Source: Aurelia coerulea (Eukaryota > Cnidaria > Scyphozoa > Semaeostomeae > Ulmaridae). From it: 64,000 nucleotides of DNA. The translations under genes were made by a program, and so were the position numbers. The stretch is taken from the NCBI GenBank assembly GCA_039566865.1, contig CM076948.1, positions 20,781,001-20,845,000 of the forward strand, in the 5' to 3' direction. Under the pieces are notes generated by a model, which made no database searches, was not told the DNA's origin, and saw only the letters and a list, made by a program, of their open reading frames with translations. Below are positions 51,101 through 63,100 of the stretch, piece after piece (position 1 is the first letter of the stretch; each line of letters begins with the position of its first letter).

Positions 51101-54100
51101 CCCCCCCCTCGGAACTGTGGAAAGTTAAATAAGCCCCCCTCCCCAAGGCTTAATAGAGCTTTTACGATAGTTCATGAAAATGTACACCCACCTTTTTACA
51201 CTAATTCATAGATGTGGAACCTATGCTAACAAGAAAGATGTAGAATATATACTGCATTTTCATACCTGTTTGGGAACTTTATGGCGCAAGACGATTGGCT
51301 GCCCTAAAGAATGGAGCTTTCCACTGCTTAATCGAATGGATATGATGTTGGATATTGTTTGTACTGAAGATCCATTCAAAGAATTGCTGCAAGAAATTTT
51401 TTAGGATATTTAAAGGCCTGCAGGACTTTAGAAGTGTGAATTTTGTAAAAGCCTGAAGTTTAGATGCTTTCAAACTTCGAGTTCGAATTATGACTAAATG
51501 TATTAACTTCAGATCAAAGGTTTGTAGTTTTGTAGCGTATTAAACTGCAAATTCAACTTTTTGTCCCAGACTTTTGAAAAGCATCTTTACCGTGGTTAAA
51601 GAATATAACACGAAAATAAAATGAATGCAAGGTGAAAACTTTCCTCAGGACATGATTTCAAATTTTCTTCTCAAGTTTACGTCATAATGCATTCTTGACC
51701 TTGAAAGACAACATAAGATCTTGAGGTACTCGAAAAACTATTCAAGGAGCAAGGAAATGTGATAATACAAAAAACAAAGACTCACCTTTTATTGTATGTG
51801 CCATTGATATTCATAATGACCAGGATGACACTAACATTCGCTGATGACATAAAAAGGTAAGTAAATAGGTAAGTAAAATAGGTATACGATTTGAATCTAC
51901 ATGTCACTTGAAACCAACTTAGAAATTTATTCATTTATGACAAAATCTGATATTCATCGCTAGAAAATAAACAATGCAAATCTAATTGTTATTATAAAGC
52001 TGAAATTGGATGAAATTCAATCAGCCTATTTAATCATTTTCCCAGACTTTGCATTGCAGAAGCAATATGACCAGTATGACCAGGAACAGTATGACCGATT
52101 ATAGTGACATCAAAATGCACATCTACCTGCCTCTCCACTATGAAACTACCTGTACTTATATAGAATTGATAGACACAAGAGCAAGATCAAAATTTGTAAA
52201 CAAAAGATCCAGGTTTCCGAAAAGACAAAGCGATTTACTTTTCTGAAGAATAAATTTCACACCTCTGAGTGCACTTAATCAAATCAAAATAAACAGAGAA
52301 AGCAAAACATTACGATCGGCTGCGTTGGAGGTGTGAAATCTGTTCTTGAGGCTGTTGAATCGCTTGTCCTAAACACAACTGTATCCTTTGTTTTAAAAAA
52401 TTAGCCCTTGCTAGACAGAAGTATATTTTGTGAGAAACTTCGTATAAGAAATTCAGCTCCCAGACGTCAGGCTGCTAAAAAGTAAAGGAACTCCAGCACT
52501 GGGGAAACTATTTAAAAGCAACAACTTATCTTAGACAACGAAATTTACTTTTTCTAATTTTTATTTTTCTCCTGCAATCATATTACTTGGAAGATACTTG
52601 AGTAATGTCTAAGCATTGGAAAGGCTTATGGAGTTCGTAAAAAATTCGTAAGAAACTTTAATCTGATCATTTTAAGAAACTTTCAGAACTGGCCCAAATT
52701 CTTAGTTGCTTATGAAGATATATATAATTCAGGATTCGACAAGGTCACCCAAGGTTCTCTAGTAGACTAATTATCATTTTTAGCTGGTGAAAATATCTCT
52801 CAAAGGTAATGTGTCCATGTAAGTACAGAAGCGTATACACTCTTGTCAAAATGTGCTGACACGATGCTGACGAAGAGCCCGAGGAGCCCTCTGTGATTAG
52901 TAGAATTTAACTGAACACATGCAAACTTTAAATTTCACAACGAGGCTGCCTGCTGTGAGACTTCGGGTTCAGCTCTGGAATCGCAGCTGCAAGCAAATCC
53001 AGACGCGACGCTCAAATTCCAAAGGTGCGAACCACGTCCTTTGGAGTTGAGACCATAGCCTACCCTGGAAATAAACTTTGGCAGTTTTTACCGCACGAAA
53101 TAAAACGATCAAGCACCCTTCCTATTTTCAAAAAACGAATTAGATGTTGGAATGGCGAAAAATGCAACTGTAGGCTCTGCAAAACATACATTCCAAGAGT
53201 TGGGTTTCTAACATGATAAAAATTTCTTGGGCCTTCTCGCGAGGATGGGGGCGGTGCGCTGCTTCCCGGTGGGATGGGGGATGTGCTGTGCGGGATGTGA
53301 GGTCCCCTTCACGATGCAGGCACTGGGCTGCGGTTGAACTGGGGAATTGCTCCCTAGCGGCGACCGCAGCTTAGGATATGCGTGTGGGGGTTCCCTCGCG
53401 CGGTGTGTCCGCCGTCTCTCTGGGAGGTGGGCGTCGCTCCGTACCTCGTAGGGAAGGCATGCTTTTATCTTGTATATAATCCACTAAATGTTTTTATTGA
53501 TTAGCTTTAGGAATTAATTTGTAAATTTTGTAAATTTTTGTAAAGTAGGCCTAAATTAGCTGTAATTTAGCTATTCTTTTTATTTAGCCTACATTAAATA
53601 AATTATTGATGATGATGATGATGAAGCAAGTCATCGGTCTGCTTATATTAAACCTGGCTAGCTTTTTGTTCCTACGGTAAAGTAATCACATGAAATATCA
53701 CGTGAAATAGCAAAGTTGCAGTACTTACATGGACACATTACCTTTAAATTCAAAGCAAAATGAGATAACCAGTAAAGTTTCTTTACCTGGTGCAGATGCA
53801 AATATTTCTTTTGGAATAGTAACATTATTATCAAGCCTCTGTTTCGCTTTTGGGGATACAGGAAATGACATCTCTTTTGGTGTTTCAGTGTCAATATTTG
53901 TAACTTCAAATGCTAAAAAATAAGTTCAACACAATACATAAGACATTGGCAGTGGAAGACAACATTATAAACGAATAACTAGTTCTTAAGTGTGTCTACA
54001 TTCACTGAGACATACGGGATGGCGAATAAAAAGTATCCATTATTTAAGAGCCATGTAAATAATTTACGATGTTTGAACTAATTAGTTTTGCATAGGTCCG

Positions 54101-57100
54101 TTTTCCATAAATGTTTATTAGTGGTTCAACGTTATTCCTGGACTTTTCCAAGTCTCACTTCCTTTCGTCAGTCGATTGAGCAATAAAAGTGCAAAAGGTA
54201 AAGAGCGCTGCGGGGGAATGGGAAAAGAAAAAGTCCACGTTATTCCATTCTCTTTCATTTAATTTGCATCTTTTCTTCGAATTTTCTAGAACTTCCAAAC
54301 GATTGATTTACTTGAATCATAACAGAGGCGTTGAATACTTAAAATGACCATTACATCTTCTGTTTGTTGAAAGGCTTGAGGAAACTTCAGCTAATTTTCT
54401 ACAATGTTACCGTAGGACTTTTCTGAGATCTGCAATATTTTCAAACTTACAGGGTATTTCATATTTCAACTCGTCTCAGGATATAAAATTTCGTAATTGT
54501 AAAGCAGGAGAGTGACAGACATATGCTTGATACCTTTCAAGAATATCATGCCTGCTATCAAAGCACCAATACCAACAAACGAGGTATCTATTTCCAAGTT
54601 AACTATCTAATCTAGCAAAGCAGGATCATTTAAATAGGCCCTAAAATAAAGTTAACTGTAACTAAAGTTAGTTAAGTTAACTAACTTAAAGTTAACTATC
54701 GAGGAACATCTTAGTGATTAGACATTGATTGAGAATTCACATCGATGGAGTCAACCAAATCCGTTTATATTTTTTGGGGAAACCCGGTAGATGGCTTTGA
54801 ATGATCTATTCATGTCATCATAGATATCAAAAGTCAGTAAATAACGCAGAATTACCAATAGTCTCATCTTGGATCAGAAATGTCTCATTTTTCTCTAGAA
54901 TGGATCCAATGCCCTCTCCAAAGCTCTCTAATGTTTCTGTGATTCTTGGCACTGTCTCCTACAAATTGAAAATGATTAATGATTAAACATAGAGACCAAA
55001 GCCATTTAGTTGCATAATGTTCTTCCATATACCGGGTGTCCCAAAAAAGTACTCCTGTTTGAAAAATCACCAAAATTGATTACACGGCCGATCTCCAAAT
55101 TTTCTTTCTTTTTTGAGTAAATCTTGGACCAAAATATTTTCCAAGATAAAACTGATCTTGAAATTGGTTTAAGAAGTAGCAAGTTTAGCTCTTTTTAGGG
55201 CTATCTGGCTTTGAATCATACTGCAAAAAAGATCTGATGATTGCCAGATGAATTTCTTTGTGCATGTAAAGCTTCTAGTTTGGTCATAAATGACAGGAAG
55301 AAATACACACTATCATTGGAGACTTCAATGATGATAGAAAATTTGAACATTTTGGCTCCAAGGCACGATTGAGTATTTGCTTAAAAATTATAGCTCAAAA
55401 TAATGTTTTCAACGTGTAAATGTTCTACATAGCTGTGTCAAAAGCAAACGTTTTATTATCTATGAACATCTTTAGGTCTTTGACAAAGCAACTCAAACAG
55501 AAAATTTCATCAAAGGTTTGATAATAAATGTTTGGTGATTCTTCAAACAGGAGTAATCTTTTTGGGACACCCGATAGTACGTGGTGAGTGAAGAAGTATC
55601 CATCTCCATTGGAAAGGCAACTTCTTCCTGGATATCAGCCATGATTACATTGGCAAGTATACCGGGTGTCCCAAAATGATGTATTATTGTTTGATTGCTT
55701 ACATGTCAATAACCAATGAACCGATTTTCAAAAACTTTCTTTTACTTGATTGCTTAACGGCTAAATTGTATTTTAAGATGTTGGTTGCAGTTTTACCATG
55801 GCGTTTTCATGTCGAAAAGAAGATCGATCTTGCTCAAATTCAAGCCTTAGATGGCACGAGAAAGAAACGGCCTATTTTTCAGTCAACATTTTAGATGTTA
55901 TACAAAAGGCTGAACTCATATTCGTATTCTCTGAACTCAGTTTTAACTGAATTCGTATTCTCTGAATGCCATATATTATATGAATGACATATAAGTTCTG
56001 CCTTTAGCATCACATCTGAAATGTTGACTGGTGAAGAAGGTCGTTTCTTTTTCATGCTATCTAAGGCTTCAATTTGAGCAGCTTTATTGATCTTCTTTTC
56101 CGCATGAAGAAATCGGCTTAAACCACAGCCATCATCCTCAAATACAATTTAGCCTTTCGGCAATCGGATAAAATAAATTTTTGAAGATCGGTTCATTGGT
56201 TATGGAGATATAAGCAATCAACGATGTAACATCATTTTGGGACACACGGTAGATACTTTTTTCGCTGCATTCAGTATTTTTTTTCGCTGCAGCGCAGTAG
56301 TCTTGTTGGAAAATTTGCATCGAAATACTAGCAGATTATTTTGAATCCTACTGTATTTTTTGGATGCTTGAAGAAAACGCTGTAACTTTTCACATATTAC
56401 GAAACCTATGATGAGAGACATGTCAAGGGTAAAGAAATGCTTTACAATCTTACGTGTTCTGATAAGCTTCTACTACCGAAGGAGAAAATAATTTGCCTTG
56501 GTATCGATACGGTCAGATTTATGGGGAAAAGTATGAGAGACGCTACCACCTGAACTGAAAAATTCAGATTCCATTTAAATATCCAAAAGATTTATAAAAG
56601 CCCATAAATGTCAAGCCTGCAACTGCAGATTATATGAAATGCTTTATCCTAGTTTAAGTTTTTTATAGTAAATTGTATTTTTCTTACAACACTGTATTTA
56701 TCATCACGAATACTTGGTCTCAATTAGCAATCATAGCTACAATTCCTTAGCCAACATTAAATGAAAGACTTAAAGGACAAGTCCGGGGTTGGTATGATTG
56801 ATGATAAAATACAAGATGATACTGCTACGAATGATGCATGATACTTTTTTCCACTATTTTTCGCCTGCTACTTGTGAAATTGCGTATTCAAATAAGCAAT
56901 TTGAGCGCAGTGATGTCATATCGCGCAAACGAAAACGAGGCTGTGCGATTGTTTTTTCCCCTCTTAATTGCTGCTAGCCTCTTTATCCATTACTCACGCA
57001 TTGAAAATGGTACGAGAACACGATAAAGAGGTTTGCAGCGAGGCGAAAAACAATCGCACAACCTCGTTTTCGTTTTTGCGATATGACGTCACATCGCTCA

Positions 57101-60100
57101 AATTGCTTATTTGAATACGCAATTTCACAAGTAGAAGGCGAAAAATAGTGGAAAAAAGTATCATAAATCATTCATAGCAGTAATATCTCGTATTTTATCA
57201 TCAATCATACCAACCCCGGACTTGCCTTTTTAATAATAATGTTACCATGCTACAAAATATACTCACTGTTGCTGTGCCATCGTGACTCTCCGATTCATGA
57301 CTGACTTTTGCAATTTTAGCACAGCTCCTTAGGATATTCTGTCAATATAGAAAGAGAAAGATACCGCAAAACCCGCATACCAAATGCGTCAATTTATTGG
57401 GAAATTTAAAGAACGAACTTTTATAAAGGGAGAATTCCCTTAGTAATATGTAGCCTTTTAATGGAAAATCAACATATTCCCAAAAGAATGTGCAGTCAAA
57501 TGACAATGTGAAAGGAAATCGACGTAGCTATATCGAATGGTCGTTATATATAGGCTAAAGAAAACGCCCACTCATTCATTGTTTCCCTTGCTACACAATG
57601 AAATGGTTCGTGACAAAGTTGCCAAATACAATAAACCACATTTTACTTGGCCCGAGCCTGCTTTAATTACGTCCAATCCGTTTAATTTGTCAAGGTCTTA
57701 GAGTATATAGCCAGTAGCGAACATGCATTCTCTTACTTGACTGTGGTATCTCATTATAGAGAAAGCTCAGTTCAAAAGTAACATAAACATGTCATACCCG
57801 AGCAACAGTTTCGCCTTCGTTTCTGTCAGTTGGAACAAACACTGAGCTGCTCGCCATTTGTTCAATGAGATCTAGTGCTATGAGGGTATCATTCGCTGTC
57901 ATACTTGAAGTGTTTTGAACAGCATCAAAAAGTTGCTGTGATACATTCAATGTTGACTGTTTGTTCACCACCACACCAGTAAATTTCTTGAACTGAAAGA
58001 GCAGGAAAAACCTTTTAACTTAACAAAATCCATACCTTATTGTTACTGGCAGCCTTTCTGTGTTATACATGGGGCAAACATTGTGGCCCATATGTGTGGC
58101 TGCTAAGGAGGAAATTCTATTGCTCTGTTCTTGATACAGCTGCATCGGCTTCAACTTAAAGTTTGAGGCCTTGTTTTAGCCAATCGGACGAGTAGTTGCT
58201 GATTTATAGCACTGAAAAGGCTAAATAAATGGTAGCTTTCAAGCAGTACTTTCTTTGTTCTTAGGAAATTGCTCAGGAATTTTCTTAGGCCAAAAGGCCC
58301 AATCTCTGTTTGCATGTGAAGGCAAATTTGACCTCCTGAAATTGTTATTGCAGCTCTCAAAGCACCAATATCAACAAACAAGGTATCTATGCTATGGTCA
58401 AGTTAAATATCGAAGAACATGTTAAAAATGATTAGCCATTGATTAAAGCCAAAGTTTCATCACTGGGCCCAACCCAATCTGTATACTTCTTTCTGGGACA
58501 CCTGAGAAACCTGGTAATTTTTCATTCAGAAAACAAGGTCGAAGCTTACCTCTGGAGAAACAGTGTTCTTTGTGGGAATGATAACAGAGGTTGACTGTAC
58601 GGCTCGGTAAGTTGATGATGGTGTTGGGTTGATTTGCAGTTCTGATGTGCCTGCGTTAGGAAAGGAATATTTATCAAAAGTTTCCACCGGGACTGATACA
58701 TTTCTGTACCTATGCCATGAACAATATGAAAACACTTACTGGGAGGTGCATGATTTGCCACTTACTGGGAGGCTCATGATTTACCATGAACAATAAAGTG
58801 TTGAATAAGTCAACTAAATGTTCACTGTTGCCTCTCCTCGTGTCGTTCTCTTCTGTGAATACACTAGGCTGTTTTAGCAAAAGGATGTACAAGTCTTCAA
58901 AAACGCGGATACTAAATGTTTAGCAGACGGGAGCGGACCCAGCCCGAAATTAAAGAAGGGGTATAGTTTATAACACTGGTTTATGATTTTAAAATTTCAA
59001 TAGTGTCACTTAAGGTGGATCTGAACTTAAGGTGGCTCACTACTGAAAATTTCAAAATCATGAAACAGCAATAAGGTGGTTCACTACTAAGTAAAAATAA
59101 GCTAAAACACACTCGCTACTGATAAAACATTCACAGTGATACACACTCTTGGTGTCCTATCGCTCATGGTTTTCATACACTGTATATAACAACTACAAAG
59201 ATTAAAGGGGTTGCTTCACCAAATTGTAAACAAGTCTGTGAACACCATTGTTTTAGACACGTGTCCATCGTTTTCTGGAGTTTGGTTGGTGGCTTCACCA
59301 AAACCACAAAAAATAACTATCAAAAGTCCACTAATATCCTGGCAATCATAAGAGATATTAATGTTTGGTTTGTTCTCCTGTGAAGTATAAAATATTTATC
59401 TTAAAAAACGTTTTAATTTTGAAAGCAGATGAAAAGTTTGTGTGATATTGGTTGCGGTCACACTACTGTATTTTCCCGTTATGATATGAATTGCGTCATT
59501 TTCTTGCAATTTATTTTTGACGCCAGAAAGCACGGCAATATAAGAACGGTACAACGACACCCGGTCACGCAGCGATGTGATGTATCATGTGACAGCTACG
59601 CAAAGCTGCGATTGGTTTATTCTCTAAAACAACGCGAAAATATTGGTCGGGACCTTGTTCTGCCCGTTGTTTTGAATCTGATAGTTTTCCTATGAAATCA
59701 ACTCCCAGGATCTAAGCGCTGTAACAGCATTGCATTTGAAAGCGAAATGCGGTCACATATCATAGCGTAGTTAACCCGTTGTTTTGAATGTATACAACAT
59801 ACAACCAGGTAAAAACAGCTAGTATGACCGCAGCGATTGCCTTTCAAAAACTGCAAATAAATGTTTTGAAACAAATTTGGAGACAGAGCCACTTTAAAGA
59901 GCCATCGTCACCCAGGATTCTCTGCGGGTACGCTGAAATTTCAAACTGTCAGAAAATCAAATTTTGCCGAGGCGGAAACCATGCATATATAGACACTGCA
60001 GCAGCAATGCGCATAAGCATAGCTATAAGCACTATGCTGCACTATGAATATTATGCCGCGCTATGCTTATGCGCTATGCTATGCTATAAGCATTACGCGT

Positions 60101-63100
60101 TATGCTACAGCTTATAGCAGGAATGACATGAATGAGCGCTATGCAATGCAGCAGCTGAACTGATGGAAAAGCTTTACTTTAGTCTAAAGCAACTTTAGTT
60201 GTACTGGAAATAAATTTTATTTTCAGACAGTCTGAGATTGTAGCGTGCCCGCAAAGGACCCTGGGGGCTCTTTAATACCGATTTCTACGTAACTCTTCAC
60301 CAGGGGGTTAACTCAAGGCCTATTCATGCAGCATTAAATTACATTTCATTTATATACTTTAACGTAACAGGTTTATATCTAAACAGTATTGACAAACAAA
60401 TAAACAACCAAACAGGCAATTTGAATTATAATACCGGTAACATAATCTTATCAATCAACACACTACTTTTCATCATTTAATATCTTTTTAAATCATTTAT
60501 TTACTAATTTTATTACATTTCAGTTCTAATTTTATGTTGGATTGTATTCAAAAACCACTTAATTTAAACCAATCTTTACAAAACGAAAAATTAAACAATT
60601 AAACAATTAATGCAAACAAGTATTTTAGTACTGAAGTATTCTCGAAATCGTTGTAAATATTTAGTTAGAAGCCTTTTAGATCGACGTCCAAGTCCAACTT
60701 GACACAAATAATTTAATATATGACATCTGGTGAACAAGGACAGATTTGGTAAGACAATAGCACGAGTTGGTTTTGATTGACACCGCAATTCAAAGCGATT
60801 AATGATCGCAGACAAAGGAAATTCTCTCAACCAGAAATTCAAAACAAACAAAACCGCAAAAGTTTCTCTGAAACCCAAGTAGCTAGTGGGCTCGTTGTGC
60901 ATTCCAAAAATTGTTTTCAAGAGCAAACATGAGCATAGATCGAGAGAAGAAGGATATATCTACACATCTGCAACGGGCATTTCATTTCTTTGGTTCAGAA
61001 GCTGATCAGTAAGTGTTTCAATTACACCCAAAAAATAAGAGAATTGAATCGCCTCCCAATCGGCTTTTGAATAAAATAAATCAAATGCCCGTGGCAGATG
61101 TGTAGATATATCTTTCTTCTCTCGATCTATGCTCATGTTTGCTCTTAAAAACAATTTCTGGAATGCAGAACGAGCCCACTAGCTACTTGGGTTTCAGAGA
61201 AACTTTTGCGGTTTTGTTTGTTTTGAATTCCTGGTTGAGAGAATTTCCTTTGTCTGCGATCGCTAATCGCTTTGAATTGTGGTGTCAATCAAAACCAACT
61301 CGTGCTATTGTCTTACAAAATCTGCCCTTGTTCATCTGGTGCCAAACACAATAAAGTTATATTAAATGTTTAAAGCATTAACTGTTCTTGAAGAATTACT
61401 ATCTACAGGGTATCCCATTAAAAATTACTCCTGTTTGAAAAATCACTAACAATTTATTGTAAGGCAGATCTTCAAATTTCTTTTTTGGCAAGTAGATCAA
61501 AGACCAAATTATTTTTCTAGACACTGCGCTCTTGTGATTGCTTTCAAAACTAATAAAATCTAGCTCTTTTAAAAGCTGCCTGGTTTTGAAACATACTGCA
61601 AAAACTTTGCGTGTATCAAGCTTCCAGTTGGTTATAAATGTCACAATGAAGCGCAAAGTATCATCGTAGACATCATGGACAATGAAAAACCTCAATATAA
61701 TAGGTCTTATGCAAGATTAACGATGTTGCTTAAAGAGTATAGCTCAGAATGAGGGTTTTCAATGCGCTATTTCGAACCTTTTAAGTGATGAAAACAAATA
61801 TTGTACCACCTTTAAATATAATTGGATCATTGACAAAACGGATTAAAAGAAAAAATTCATGATAAATTTGATAATCGAATTTTGGTGATTTTTCAAAAGT
61901 GAGTACTTTTTTCGGGGACATCCGGTAAGTTATCACTTCTTGCCATTTACATGTCAAATAAGTTAATTGTTTAAAGGGGCTGGGTCACGTAAAGTAAACA
62001 AACTTCCTTCGAAACGATGATTTTGCAGTTTTTTTGACAGGCCATATCAAACAGATTTTCCACTATTTTTCTCAAAATGAAAGTGCTATTTTGAAGATGA
62101 ACTCTTGAACTTCAGAGAGAAACAAACGAAACAACCATATGTTGTAAGATTGCAAAGATATTGATGGATTTTTAGAAGTAACTTTATTGTGGATTCACCC
62201 CATCCACTAAAATCTTTGCAGAACACAATGGGCGCGTGCCGGCGCGTGCGGGCAACAATATAGATAATAAACATAACAGATTTGTTTACGGTTACGTGAC
62301 CCAGCCCCTTTAAAGTCGTTAGTTTTCAAGCTAAAATGGTTTATCATTCAAAGGATAACTTGAACTTGATACTTGTTAAAATTACTTGTTAGAAGATTTT
62401 CAAGCGGGGAAAAGGAAAGATTTAGAATTAAATTTTTACGACAATTTTAGTTTCATTTTAAGTAAAAGTGAAAGATATTCTTGTTTGATTAAGAAGCTCA
62501 GGCTAATGTGTTAGCATACCCAGGCATTAAAAATCATATCAAAAGTTCTACTTGTTTATACAATCAAAATATTTACTTTGTTAAACAACATAATACTTGC
62601 AAAGCCTTTACATTTAATTTAAGTGGGTAAAGTGCATGGATAAAGTTGAAGGTGTTTTGGCGCAGTGGTGTAATTCTCTGACTTTGCAGCCAGAACAGTC
62701 AGGCGGAGTGGGTTCAATACCCGGTAGGACCCAACCACTTGAGCGTCTTGACAAGGGGTCGTGGACTCGATTAGGTCTGCTCTATTTCTGCGATCCTAGC
62801 GCTTGGCGCTGAAAAATGCAACTTCACTTCACTTCATTTCGATAAATACCGAGTGAGCCAAAATATGTATCTAGACTACTGTTTGCAAAATCTTACAACA
62901 AAAACTATAACATCGATTTAAATAATTAAAACTCCGTTGTCTGGCTGAGGGCATAACCAGAAGGTAATGTTTCCATTTAAGTACAACGGCTTTGCGGGGG
63001 GCATGCCAATTTCATGTCATATTTCATGTGATCATTTTGGTAAAGGAGCTCACTACGTGGAAAGGCTAACGCCTTGGCTCTCCTTCGCAGTGGAAAGTAA

